Of a stretch of DNA of 64,000 nt, positions 44,988 to 57,066 are shown piece after piece; position 1 is the stretch's first letter; each line of letters opens with the position of its first letter. The position numbers were made by a program, and so were the translations under genes. The notes beneath the pieces are model-generated. The model had not been told where the DNA came from, ran no database searches, and saw nothing but the letters and a program-made list of their open reading frames with translations. Source of the DNA: Cryptomeria japonica (lineage: Eukaryota > Streptophyta > Pinopsida > Cupressales > Cupressaceae); contig NC_081409.1 of assembly GCF_030272615.1 (NCBI RefSeq), positions 650,784,468 through 650,848,467 on the forward strand, written 5' to 3'.

Positions 44988-47190
44988 ATCACAGTACAAC
45001 AAATCAATCAAAAAAATTGGAACCCCTCGAGCCCATTCTTCAGTTGCTTTCCCAAGTGTTCTATGTTTTTGCAATTTATTTACCACCCTTTGACCAGCAG
45101 GAGTGCTAGGGTCAAAAGAGACACTTGATAGGCTAATTGGCTGAGGTGTAGAATCAACTAATGCTTTTATATAATCAGTTAATGCTTGCACCAATTGTTT
45201 CAAATCCTGTTTATCCTTTCCATTCTTTGAAACTCTTTCCATCAATCTTGTAGCCAAAACGTTGAAATTATGCAAATCATCGTCCCTCGAAGGGGGGCCC
45301 AGATCTACCATCTGAATTCTAAAATCATTAGAAGAGATTTGGTCTACCTCTTTATGTACTGTAGGCTGGGCTATCTTGATACACAAGTGCCCTGTATCAG
45401 TATTTTCTACAAGCTTAGATGTAGTCTTTGACTTCCTTGCCTTGGGAATTTATATAAAAAATATCCAACCACATCTTGGTCTGGTAAATTTAAAAGTTCT
45501 ATTTTTCTCTTCTTAGTCAAGGATTGTTCTAACCAATGGGAGGAAGTAGGAGTAGTTCCTTGGCTTATTGGTTTAGAACTAGGACGAGAGAAATATGAAA
45601 TCCTTTTAAGAAACGGACGTTGACTAAAAACTTGTGGTGGAATAGATGATTGAGTGGATGAATCTCCAAATGGTAAGCTAAAATCAGAAATACCAAGGGG
45701 ATCAAGAGTTACCTGTTGGGGTAGACGAAGGTTTCCTCCTTCTATGAGGTCTTCTATCAATGCTTCTTTTGGCACCTTCTTGTTTTCCCCTTTAATGCCC
45801 CAGTGTTTTTGGATAGAACGTCATCACAAGTATTACTTAATTTTTTTCCTTATTTGGGAGGCTTTTCATCACCACCACTAGCTGCAACAGATATATAATT
45901 ATATTTTTTTTCTGAGCCTGAAGTGTCAACATTTGTACTAGTCTGATTTTGTATGTCCTTGGCTTGGTTTTGAGGTATTTGGGAGGTTTGATATTTTCCT
46001 CCTGTCCTTTTAGCTCTCTTCCTATCAAGCCATGTTCGAGTTCTCCTTCGAACTGATGCAGACCATTGCTCTATTGATTCAAGTTCTCCTCGATCTTAGT
46101 TAATTAGTTCCAAAGGTTGCAATTGTAGTTGATTAATGTCTACAGGATCTATTATATCATTTTCATCATCCTGAACACCTGTGAAATCCCATCTCAAATT
46201 AAAAGACACAATATTCCTAAGAATCAGCCTACTCCAATCACTTTTCCTTACCTCGAAATTATCAATACAATTATCCCAATAATCTTCCAAACGAGATATC
46301 TTACTAAAACACATGCTGAGCTTCAAATTTTCTCTGACATTATTATTGCTGTCAAATGGTACTCTCATTTCATAAAAATCCACCGAGTATTTGGCCGTGC
46401 TTTTCTCTAGAGTCAAAGCATCAAATTTCGATTAACAAGAATAGTATCCAGGCCAATAGGAAAAGGAATACCTGACTTTTTCTTCTTAGAACATCTTTTG
46501 TTTACTTCTACCACCTATCTATAGAGTTTAACCAACAGAAGCCTATCCTCTACATATCTGGGCGATTTATTGGGAGTATCATCAAATCCTCCTATTCTTA
46601 TGTAAGTGAATGTTCAATATTGAATAAAATAACTATCGTATTTATCAATCAATTGCATGGCTTCCGTAGACATCCTTTGAGTTGATTACCTTGCAGATCT
46701 CTCCAACAAGTTTGATAGTGAGCACATCATTCACTCTCCTATAATGGTCATAGTTATTTTTCAATTAGAATTGGGGATAGTAATCATATATAGGTATACC
46801 CTCAATCAAGGGCATATGCTCAAGACCATGCAACACTTAGTGCAAGCTACGCTGTACAATGGCTAAGGGAAAACCCCACAATTGCAAAGTGGAGTTGATC
46901 ACTAATGATTTGTGCCCAATCTAGGTTTTGCTTCCCTTCTATGATAATATATATTAAGTACGCCCAATCTTCCTAGTAATAAACTATTTGGCTTCCCTTA
47001 TTTTTGTGTAGCAAAACTAGAATGTCTGATATCTCATTACAAAGATGAGTCATTTGCATTCTTTTCGATAGTTGTGAGCTTTCCTTCTTGACTTTCAACA
47101 ACCATTTTCTTGCTATAACATTCTTATATATGGCTTTCTTCTCATTGAACAATGAGTATGAGATAGGAATGTCAAAGTCTACATATTTCT
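44988..47190 (-). pseudogene. Unidentified minus-strand gene, main fragment
   Basis: Reading from 47190 downwards, coherent protein phrases follow one another in changing frames: ANKKYVDFDIPISYSLFNEK, KAIYKNVIARKWLLKVKKES, SQLSKRMQMTHLCNEISDIL (47190-47000); DWAQIISDQLHFAI (about 46930-46885); MQLIDKYDSYFIQY then FTYIRIGGFDDTPNKSPRYV (46660-46555); YEMRVPFDSNNNVRENLKLS and LRWDFTGVQDDENDIID (46370-46130); a Lys/Gln-rich region; then DDDLHNFNVLATRLMERVSK, LKQLVQALTDYIKALVDSTP and LGKATEEWARGVP (45280-45010). It is probably a multi-domain, mostly helical protein of unknown family. It begins abruptly at the copia LTR at 47191, so the N-terminus is missing. It may be a host gene fragment or an unclassified transposon gene. 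Confidence 0.45.
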
Positions 47191-49184
47191 TGTTTGCAAT
47201 ATGTGTTGTCATTGATGTCAACCTGATGTCTAACAATATGTGTTGTCCCTGATGATGTGGGGGCAGTTGATTGTATGGTCATTGATGTTGCTAAGATTAT
47301 TGTTGTTGATGGTGCTGATAGGTGGTTATATGTAGAGGTTGATTGAGGTTGATGGTTGTAGTTGCTTTGAGTCGTAGATGTCCACCTTCTTTGGTGTTTG
47401 ATGTCTACACTATCTGAGATGTTGTATTGTAGGGGGTAAAGCTATTATGTTGATATAATGAAGATATCTTTTGGATGAAAATTGATGATGATGGTTGAGG
47501 ATGTGTTCTCATTGCTCCTCACACTCTTTGTTTGGCTAATGATGTCTATGGAAGGCTTTGTAGTTTGATAAGTTGTGATATGCATGAAAGAGTATTTAAT
47601 ATGTGTCTGGAAGAATGCTTCGCCTTCCTCTATTGTTGTAAATTTGGTCCTACAAATTTGGTCTTAATGTTAGTGTTATGTGGACATTACTGTAATATCT
47701 TTTCACGTTCCTCGCAGTGTAGTTGAAGTGATTTGTGATAGTTGTTTGTTGACAATTTGCGTGTCTATCAGAAGAGGTTTGATTGGTTCAATAAATACTC
47801 CGCATTGAAGTTTCAAGTGTTGCGGCTTATTTTTAATGCTCGTGTGGTGTCTCAATTCTAGTTTTAAGTATTGATATGTTCTACAAGATGATTTATTAAT
47901 GTTATGTTCATGACTGTGTTTTGTAGTAGTTTGATGATAAGGTATTATATATATGTTTGTATTGTACCAGCATGTATCGATATGACAGTGAGAAAGAAGT
48001 GTTTGGATTTCTTGATGGATGTTCTACGAATGTTTTTTTGTGCTCTGCATGGTGCTAGATGTTCAAATTGGTATTGTATTGTGCCCAATGTTGTGTGAAC
48101 CTAGGTAACTATGGTTATTTAGTTGACAAAAGTTTGTCTTCCATCTTGTTCTTAAGTCCTAAAGATATGTGTCGACATTGGAGAGTTTGTTGAGTTGTTT
48201 TTGGTTCCTACCTAAGCCGTGTGGGGATCTACATTGAGTTATTTCATTTGGATGATGTATTTTGGGCCGACTAGTTGTGTGCTACATTGTTCATCTACAC
48301 ATTACCTTGTTGCCGACTTTGGATGTATACCAATGTGTATACGGTTTGGAGCTTCTTAAAGAAGTGTAATATGATGTATTCAGGTCCTCTCTATTTCCAG
48401 GATTGGACCGCATTCACCACAATTATGTTTGGTGGCCACCTTTTAGGACCTATGTTTATCCATTTTTTTGACCAATCTAATTGATGTTTATAATTAAAAA
48501 GATGGTCTAATAGAAGATCGAGTCAGTGTGATGGGGTGTCTTTGAAGGAGTGCCGAGTTGCGGTGAAGATAATGAAGTTATATGCAAAGTGTTTCATGTG
48601 AAAGTGATTTCATGATCATATCATTTCAAGGTGTTGCTATACGAAGATAATGAATGTGGTGGCGACTATTGTTGGAGTTTGTTGCTTGTAACAGAAGTTC
48701 GAGGACACCTTCATAGTTGGAGAAAGACTTAGTTTTGCTGATCCAGAGATTTGTTGATTATGTATCTTGCCCTGGAGTAGTGAGATTCAACTTGTAAGTT
48801 CTTTGTATCTTGCCTTGGAGTAGCAAGCTTCATCCAGCAAGTTCTTTGTATCTTGCCTTGGAGTCTAGTGAGCTTCAGCCTGCAAGTCATTTTCTATCTT
48901 GCCCTAGGATAGTGCATGTCAGCTTGCAAGTCTTATAGGTAGCAATGTGCTTCCTTGGTAGTGGTTGCTTAAAACAGATTTGTAATAATTTCATATATAT
49001 TGTGAGTTGACTCTTACCATGGTATTTCCCTGTTTGGGGTTTTCCATGTAAATCTAGTCGTTCCATGTTTCATTACTGATGATAAAGTTGATGATAAGTA
49101 GATTGTGTTTGAAGTTTAAGTGAAGCATTTTTTAAGGTTTGAACTAATTCACCCCCCTCTTTCAGTCCTAAAGTGTGCTCAATA
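47191..49184 (+). repeat. 5' LTR of the long-LTR copia element
   Basis: 1994 bp, TGTTTGCAATATG...GTGCTCAATA. Near 48770-48930 it has four degenerate repeats of a TATCTTGCC(C/T)TGGAGTAG...CTTGCAAGT unit, also present in the 3' LTR (55090-55260). Confidence 0.88.
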
Positions 49185-49242
49185 ATTAGTATTAGAGTTG
49201 AGTTCCTCTAGAAGAAGCTTAACTACTTGAGATAGATCCAAT

Positions 49243-52200
49243 ATGGCACAAGAAGGATCCTAAAAGATTCTCAAGTTTGATGGAACAAACTACTCTTTCT
49301 AGAAGATGAGAATGGAATTATATTTGAACTTTATGAAGTATGGTATTTGGGACTTTATTGCGGATAGTTATACAAAAGCCAATCATCCTATCTCTACACC
49401 AGATGAGATCAAGGCACATGTGAATAATGGAAAGGCAAGGAATGCAATCATTAGTAGATTGTCTGATACTGAAATTTTGAAGGTGATGGATTGCAAATCC
49501 ACCAAGGCAATTTGAGAGAAGCTTAGTATCATTTATGAAGGAGGTGAAAAGATAAAGCAAGTCAAGTTGCAAAACCTGAAGAATAGATTTGAGAACCCAA
49601 GTATGTCTAAAGATGAATTTATTGATAACTACATGCATCGAGTAACTGAAGTTGTCACTGGTATCAAAGGTCTTGGTGGACAATTGAAAGAAGATAGAGT
49701 TGTAAGAAAGGTACTTTGAACTCTTCCTAAATATTTTATTCCTAAGGTGTTAACCATTAAATAAAGTCAAGATTTGGTTAGTTACACTATGGATCAATTG
49801 TATGGAGCTTTGTCTTCCTTTGAGATGAAGAATGTTATACAAGATAATCCAAATAAGGAAGTTGCATTCAAAGCAAGCAAGAAGGAAGATGATGCTAACC
49901 TAAATAACAACCCTAATGATGCAAAAGAAAACTTTGTGAGAAGACTAAAGAAGGGTATTGAAAACTATACAAGCAAGTTACCTCTGAAATGTCCCAACTG
50001 TGGAAGGATTGGTCAATTTGCTACTAGATGTACTTATTGAGAAGAAAGCAATATAAGAAGAGATGATAGAGGCAAGAAGATAGATAGCAAAGAAGATAAG
50101 CCTAAACAATTTTTTTACTCTAAAGAAAGTAGCCATTCATGTTAAGAGGAGGACTGCGATGACTCTATTGATGAGACTTTATTTATGACTGCAAAAGTTG
50201 ATGATGATGAGAAAACTTATAACCGACAACCTAATGAGAACAAGGAAAGATCTCTAATATTGTGGTTTTCTTTGTATGCTAAAGAAGGACCAAATGCTAG
50301 AGTGATTGGCAATGGCTGCTCTAACCACATGATTGGTGATCTAGAAGGAAGTTTATCAATCTCGAGGAAAAGAACTGTACAACGGTGAAATTTGCTAGTG
50401 TGAAATCAACTCAAGTTTGTGGCAAAGGAACAATATCCATTGATGGGAAGATCAAGGTAGAGGATGCTCTATATGTAAATTATTTAAGGCATAATGTTCT
50501 AAGTGTTAGTCAAATGTACAGTAAAGGTTATAAACTTACATTTGATGATAAGGGTTGTGAGATCTAAAAGGTAACTCTAAGAGAGTGATTGCAGAAGAAA
50601 CTAGAACTGATGGAAATATGTATTACTTGAAGGAAGCTAAAGATAGAAATTGCTTGATTGCTCACAATAGTGAGAGTTACTTGTGGCACAAGAGACTGGG
50701 ACACAAATTTTGATAACATGGTGAAGATCGATTCCACACAATCAATAAAAGATTTGCCAAAGATTACCATCCCTTCTAACACTTTATAGAGGGAATGTTA
50801 GATGGGAAAGTAGACAAGGACACGATTCAAGAGCAAGGTGTTTTCTTCTTCAAAGCCTTTGGAACTGGTTCATACTAATCTATGTGGCCCTACTACAACA
50901 AGGGCACTCAATGGTGAAAGGTACTTTATGGTTCTTGTTGATGATTACTCTAGAATGACATGAGCTACTTTTCTAAGAGAAAAACTAGAAGATTTAGATA
51001 CATTTAAGGCATTCAAGTCTATGGTTGAGAATCAAATGAATGCAAAGATAAAATGCTTCAGGCCTGATAGAGGAGGAGAATTTACATCAAATGAGTTTAA
51101 AGGGTTTTGTGAAGAGCATGGTATTAGGAGATATTTGTCTGCTCCTAGGATACCACAACATAACGGAATTGTTGAGAAGTAAATTAGGTTTCTTCAAGAG
51201 ATGGATAGAACAATGCTAAAGGATGCTAATCTACTAGAAGTTTATTGGAAGGAAACTATGCATATTGCTACATAAAATCTTAATTGGGTGAAGGTGAGAG
51301 TTTATTATTCTAAAACTTCTTATGAACTTCGGTATAAGAGATTAAAATTGTCAAGTATTTCAAAAAAATTGGAAACAGATGTTATATTAGGAGAGATGAA
51401 GATAATCTTGGAAAGTTTGATGCAAGAGTCAATGAAGGAATCTCTCTTGGATACTCCTCAAGAAGCAAGGCATACAAATGCTACAACAAAAGGCTCGGGA
51501 GAATAGTTAAAAGTGCAAATGTCAGAGTAGATCAAGATTGGCAGCAACTTGCTTTAATTCTCAAAGTTTTTGGACCTAATGTTGTTCCTTGTGTTGAAGA
51601 GAAAGGTAAAGAAGAAAGGCAAACAAAAGAAAAGGAATAAAAAAATGACCCCCAAGAATCCAATAAGATATGTTCAAAAGAATCACCTTGAGGATTAGAT
51701 TATTGGTGACAAGAATGAAGGAGTACAAACTAGAAGGAGACTTTCCAAGGCAAGTGAACATATAAATATTTGTCTCTTATCTAAATTTGAACCTAGAATT
51801 TTTTCTCATGCATGCAATGATGAAGGATGGATAAAAGCTATGGAAGAAGAACTTGATCGGATTGAGAAGAATCATACATGAAAACTTGTTCCCAGACCAG
51901 ATGACACGAATGCAATTGGAACTAAGTCGGTGTTCTGTAATAAACTGAATGAGGAAGGAAAAGTAACAAGGAATAAGAACAAATTGGTGTACAAAGGATA
52001 TTCTCAAGTTGAAGGCATTGATTTTCAGGAGAATTTTGCTTCGATAGCTAGAATGGAGGCAATTGGAATGTTTTAAAAGCCTTTGTTGCTCACAAGAATT
52101 TTAAAGTATATCAGATGGATGCCAAGTCAACTTTTTTGAATAGAGAACTAGAAGAGAAAGTGTACATAGAACGACTTGATGGATTTCATTTGGGAGATTA

Positions 52201-53239
52201 TCGAGACAAGCTATGCAAATTGAAGGCGGCATTTTGTGGTCTTAAACGAGCCCCTAGGGCCTAGTATACTAGGTTGGACAAATATCTTCTACAACAAGGA
52301 TTCAAGAAAGATAAAATTGAGGATGGTAATATGTTGATAGCAATTGTATATGTTGATGATATTATCTTTGGAGGTGAAGATAAGTTATATAAAAGGTTTG
52401 TAGAAGAAATGTTGAAGGAATTTGAAATGTCAATGATTGGTGAGTTGAATTTATTTCTTGGTCCTCAAGTTGCTCGATTAGATGATGGAATCTTTATTTC
52501 TCAAGCTAAGTATGTTAAGGAAATGTTCAAGAATTTTGTTATGGAGAATGCTAAACCTGTAAGTACGCCCATGGCTACTAGTTGTCACTTGAGTAAGGAT
52601 GAAGGATCTCCACATGTTGATTAGACTCATTACAAATCTATGATTGGTGGCTTGTTATATTTAATTGCATCTACACCAGATATTATGCAGACAATTTGTA
52701 TGGTTGCTAGATAATAAGCAAATCCTAAGAAATCTCATGATATGGTTTTCAAAAGAATATTCAAATATTTAAATGGAACTCTAGATTATGGCCTACGGTA
52801 CAAAAAGGATGGCGATTTCTCACTCGTGGTTTACACAGATGCTAATTGGGCTAGTTGAGCGGATGACAAACAAAGTATTAATGGAAGCACATTTTTGTTG
52901 GGAGGCGTATTGGTCTCCTGGTTTAGCAAGAAGCAAGATTCAATATCTTTATCCACTACAAAAGCTAAATATATTGTTGTTGCATCCTGTTGCACTCAGG
53001 TGATGTGGATGAAGCAGACTTTGAAGGATGCCAAGATTGTTTATGATGCGCCCACTCCTATTATTTGTGATAATACAAGTGCAATCAATATTTCAAATAA
53101 TCTTGTAATGCATTCAAGAACCAAGCACATTTCTATCAGACATCACTACTTGAGGGAGAAAGTTGCAAAGAAGGAAGCCAGATTGGAGTATGTACCTACT
53201 AAAGATCAGATTTCAGACATTTTCACTAAGGCGCTTTGA
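49243..53239 (+). pseudogene. Degraded copia gag-pol
   Basis: Gag from ATG at 49243 (ILKFDGTNYSF) has early stops. Zinc knuckle CPNCGRIGQFATRC (about 49987-50030) follows a Lys/Asn-rich linker. The protease site reads IGNGCSNHMIG, so the DSG motif is lost. The integrase is broken: HTNLCGP has Asn for Asp, and RPDRGGEFTS and PQHNGIVEK are present. RT fragments lie at 51830-52620, with YVDDIIFGG at 52349-52375. RNase H (52640-53239) includes SLSTTKAKYIVVASCC, CDNTSAINISNN and RTKHISIRHHYLREK and ends DIFTKAL. There are numerous stops and frameshifts, so it is older than the 23875-30254 element. Confidence 0.9.
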
Positions 53240-53550
53240 AAGGATACTTTTGAGTATTTCTAGTAGAACCTAGGGGTTTTGTCCCTCCTAACTAACATGC
53301 ATATGGTGATACATCTATCCAGGGGGACAACTTCAAGATATATCCTTTGTCCCGAATAAATGTTGCGTGATGATCTTAGGGGGATCAGTTGGTTGGTTTT
53401 TCGATACTAAATTTTTTTAAAAGGAGAGAATTGTTTTGAGGCTGAAATAAAAAAAATGTGTGCCCTTTGTCCTTGATGTCAATGGGGGAGAAATATTGTT
53501 GATAGGGGGAGGTTAGTAGTTGTGTTGCAATCAATGACAAAGGGGGAGAT
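53240..53550 (+). other. 3' untranslated region with repeated polypurine-like tracts
   Basis: It contains five G-rich tracts on the plus strand: CCAGGGGGACAAC (about 53318), TTAGGGGGATCAG (53376), ATGGGGGAGAAA (53484), ATAGGGGGAGGTT (53502) and AAGGGGGAGAT (53540). The last abuts the LTR. Confidence 0.7.
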
Positions 53551-55272
53551 CGTTGGCAATATGTGTAGTCATTGATGTTAACTTGATGTCTAACAATATT
53601 TGTTGTTCCTGATGATATTTGCGAAGTTGATTGTATGGTCATTGGTGTTGCTAACATTACTATTGCTGATGTTGTTGATGGTGCTGATAGATGGTTATCT
53701 GTAAAGATTGATGGTTTTAGTTTCTTTGTGTTCTGGATGCCCACCTTCTTTGGTGTATGATGTCTACACTCTATCTAAGATGTTGTATTGGTACTAGTGA
53801 AGATATTGTGTTGATATAAATAAGATATCATTTAAATGAAAACCGATGATGATGGTTGAGGATGTGTTCTCATTAGTGCTCACACCCTTTGTTTGGCTAA
53901 TGATGTCTCCAAAAATATTTTAATTTTGATGAATTGAGATATGTAGGAAAGAGTATTTAATGTCTGGCTAGAAGAATACTCTGCATTCCTCCATTGTTGT
54001 CAATTTGGTCTTGCGGATTTGGACTTAATGTTTGTGTTTTGTGGACATTGCACTACTATCTTTTTAGGTTTATGGTGTTGCAATTGAAGTGGTTTGTGAT
54101 AGTTGTTTGTTGATAGTTTGGGTTTTTGTCAAAAGTGGTTTGACTAGTTTGATAAGGGCTTTGCATTTCTCTGCATTGATGTTTCAAGTATTGTGACTTG
54201 AACAACATGTTTCTAATGCTCATGTGTTGTCTTTGTTCCAGTTTCAAGTATTGATTTATTCTGTAAGAAAGTTTATTGATGTTTTGTCTAGGACTGTGTT
54301 TCCTAGCAATCTCATGATGAGGTATTTTGTATCTATTTGTATTGTGTCAGCATGTATTGATGTGACAATGAAAAAAAATTGTTTAGATGTGTTGATAGAT
54401 GTTCTATGAATGTCCTTACATTCTCAATATGGTGTTGGGCATTCAATTTGGTGCTGCATTATGTTTCATGTTGTGTTTCTAGGTAAATGTGGTTATTTGG
54501 CTAACTGAAGTTTGTTATTTAGTTGTGTTTAGGTCCTACTTATGGCGTGCGGGAATCCACAATGAGTTATTTCATTTAGATGATGTATTTTGGGTTGACT
54601 AGTTGTGTGCTATATCGCTTATCTACATGTTACCATGCTGTCGATTTTGAAAGATGTGCGCCAATGTAAATATGGTTTAGAGCTGCTAAAGAAGTGTAAT
54701 ATGATATATTTAAGTCCTCTCTATCTCCAAGATTGTACCACATTCATCACAATTGTGTTTGGTGGCCAACTTGTTAGGCCCTATGCTTGTCCCTTGCTCT
54801 GGCCGACCTAATTAATGTTTGTAATGAAGAAGATAGTATATATTGAAGATCAAATCAGTGCGATAGGGTTTCTTTAGAGGAGTATTAAGTTGTAGCGAAG
54901 ATAATGAAGTGATGAACGAAATCTTTCATGGGCAAGTACTTTAATGATAGTATCATTTGCAGGGTGTTGTGATTCAAAGATAATGAATGTGGTGGTGACT
55001 TGTTAGAGCTTATTGCTTGTAACAGAAGTTCAAGGACAAATTCATAGTTGGAGAGAGATTTTATTTTGCTAATTCAAAGATTTGTTGATTATGTGTCTTG
55101 CCATGGAGTAGTGAGCTTCAGCCTACATGTCTTGTGTATCTTGCCATGGAGCAGTGAGCTTCAACCTGCAAGTCCTCTATATCTTGCCCTAGAGCAGTGA
55201 ACTTCATCCTGCAAGTCCTTTTGTATGTTGCCCTAAAATAGTGCATGTCAACTTGCAAGTTTTCTAGGCTAT
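53551..55272 (+). repeat. 3' LTR of the long-LTR copia element (3'-truncated)
   Basis: It matches the 5' LTR from CAATATGTG onward, but about 250 bp of the LTR end (equivalent to 48940-49184) are missing. A 16-base gap leads into another LTR at 55289. The first base pair is CG in place of TG. Confidence 0.85.
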
Positions 55273-55288
55273 ATTTATTTGTAGTCCT

Positions 55289-55830
55289 TGTAAACACCTA
55301 AAATTGTCCTAGCCTAATTAGATATATATTTTATTTATTTAATTATTTTATCCTAAGCCTTATATTAATTAAATAGATTTTTATTTAATTTAATTAATTC
55401 ACTAATTTTTTTCTAGTCTTTCCCTATTTAAATAAACATTTTTATTTATTTTAATTATCCTTTCCCTAAATTAAATAAATATTTTGTTTATTTAATTGGT
55501 CCCACCTCTTCTATTATTTAAATAAATCTTTATTTATTTAATTAATTCATTAGTTTTTTCCTTCCATGACACGTGTCATTCATCTCATAATTTATCTTTA
55601 ACCACCTCCCTAATATTTTCCCATTTTCTATACCTACCCCCTAATCCTAGCTGACCATTTATCATTCCACCTCTTAATCCTATCCCTCCACTTTTAGGGT
55701 ACTCTCTATAAAAGATTATATTTTCATCCTTATCAAACCTAATGAATCCTAATATCCTAATGTGAATCATAATCCTAATGCTCATGCGAATCCTCATAGC
55801 AATGAAGCATCTACATAATGGAGATAGGGA
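55289..55830 (+). mobile_element. Ty3-type LTR, related to 31861-32576
   Basis: It starts TGTAAACACCTAAAATTG. It shares ordered blocks with the minus-strand LTR at 31861-32576 (CCTAAATTAAATAAATATT, ATTGGTCCCA, ACACGTGTCATTCATCTC-like, CACCTCTTAATCCTATCCC) and a TATA box CTCTATAAAAG at 55704-55714. The right end is not defined, and no internal region or partner LTR follows. It is probably solo or truncated. Confidence 0.65.
55704..55714 (+). promoter_or_regulatory. Candidate LTR TATA box
   Basis: CTCTATAAAAG, at the position where the related LTR has TCTCTATATAAGAGG (minus strand near 32205-32190). Confidence 0.45.
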
Positions 55831-56820
55831 ACAATGGAGATTAAACCCTAATGAGCATGTGAATGGTATAATCTTTCATATTTGTTGCTTTGCATGTTTT
55901 TAGGTTTTTCATTGGTGTATGGTGGATTTCATTGTAGAACTAGGGTTTTTATATAGTTGAATCTTATTTGATTTTACAATTGGGTGTCTATTAGGGTTAT
56001 TTACCATTTTCCAAATTTTGTTCAAATCGACATACTCGAATCATGTCACCAATGTTAGGCATCGAGCTAGAAAGTCTAGCCAAATGTTCATGACCTTGGT
56101 ACTTATACCTCATCTTACTTCAAAATTGGAACACTTGGCTAAACCTACTGATTTTATAAAAAAATTGACAAAATGTTGACCACAAATCTGGATGTTCTCA
56201 ATCAAAATTTAATATCAGAAGCTTGAAGTCTACTTTTAATGATAATGGCTTTGAGAACTTACTGATTTATAGCCTTATATGCACCAGAATTATGAAGGAT
56301 TTCGTGATTATGAAGCCCTTTCTTGCGCTATTTTTCTCTTGTATTCATTTTTTGGATGCTCTTAGAAAATGAGTGCTAATTATGTAATAGAACATATATT
56401 AAGATGCATTATGCAATAAAGTGCATTAATTTCACTCCACTAATGTCTCTAACACAATATTAATGAGGTATGTGTTGGTAGCAAAGCTCCTTCAAATTTC
56501 TTTAGATCTTTTTGAGAAAACATATCTTGGAGAGAGGGTCAGAAGTGACATAGATTTTAAGAACCCTTTCAGAGCTTGTCGTTGGTTTCGAAACCATTTT
56601 CAACATCAGCCTTAGATTAACTTATCTCTTTCTTTATTTCTTGTTTTGTTAGCCAATCAATTGGTTCTTGACACCACCTTATTTACCAAGGCTCTTTATT
56701 TCACATCAACGGGTTTTGTGACAGATAAGAGTTTCGTTCCTTTGTCGGGTGGAAGGAGGGTTCCCGAAACCATATCAAATTCCAACGAAGGTTTCAAAAC
56801 CTTTCAAATTTTTTGCCTTT
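55831..56820. other. No recognisable gene; dyad-rich
   Basis: AT-rich, with no supported reading frame. It contains small perfect dyads such as GGTTTCGAAACC (56584-56595) and AAGGTTTCAAAACCTT (56788-56803). Confidence 0.5.
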
Positions 56821-57066
56821 TGGTTCTTTTTAAAGAACTTGTTCACTTTTGGCAATTAACTTGGTTCTGAGAACCATATCGAAAATCGAAAGACAATTAT
56901 GTCCTTTTGGCTATGTATTATATTTCTCCAGGCCAAGTAACAATGGTTCTTTTTAAAGAACTTGTTCACTTTTGGCAATTAACTTAGTTCTGAGAACCAT
57001 ATCAAAAATCGAAAGACAATTATGTCCTTTTGGCTATGTATTATATTTCTCCAGGCCAAGTAACAA
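56821..57066 (+). repeat. Exact-period 123-bp tandem duplication
   Basis: 56821-56943 and 56944-57066 differ at only a couple of bases. Each contains the dyads GTTCTTTTTAAAGAAC and GGTTCTGAGAACC. Confidence 0.95.

Larger units (their letters stand above)
47191..55272 (+). mobile_element. Ty1/copia element with long LTRs, 3' LTR truncated
   Basis: The 5' LTR is 47191-49184. The incomplete 3' LTR starts at 53551 and matching stops near 55272. A degraded Met-type primer site (TAGTATTAGAGTTG) follows the 5' LTR. The gag-pol remnant is 49243-53239. An AAGGGGGAGAT tract precedes the 3' LTR. LTRs near 2 kb, the CACCCCCCTCTTTCAGTCCT end signature and the RNase H sequence suggest the SIRE/Maximus-type group (inference). 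It inserted into the minus-strand gene whose coding ends at 47190. Confidence 0.9.
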
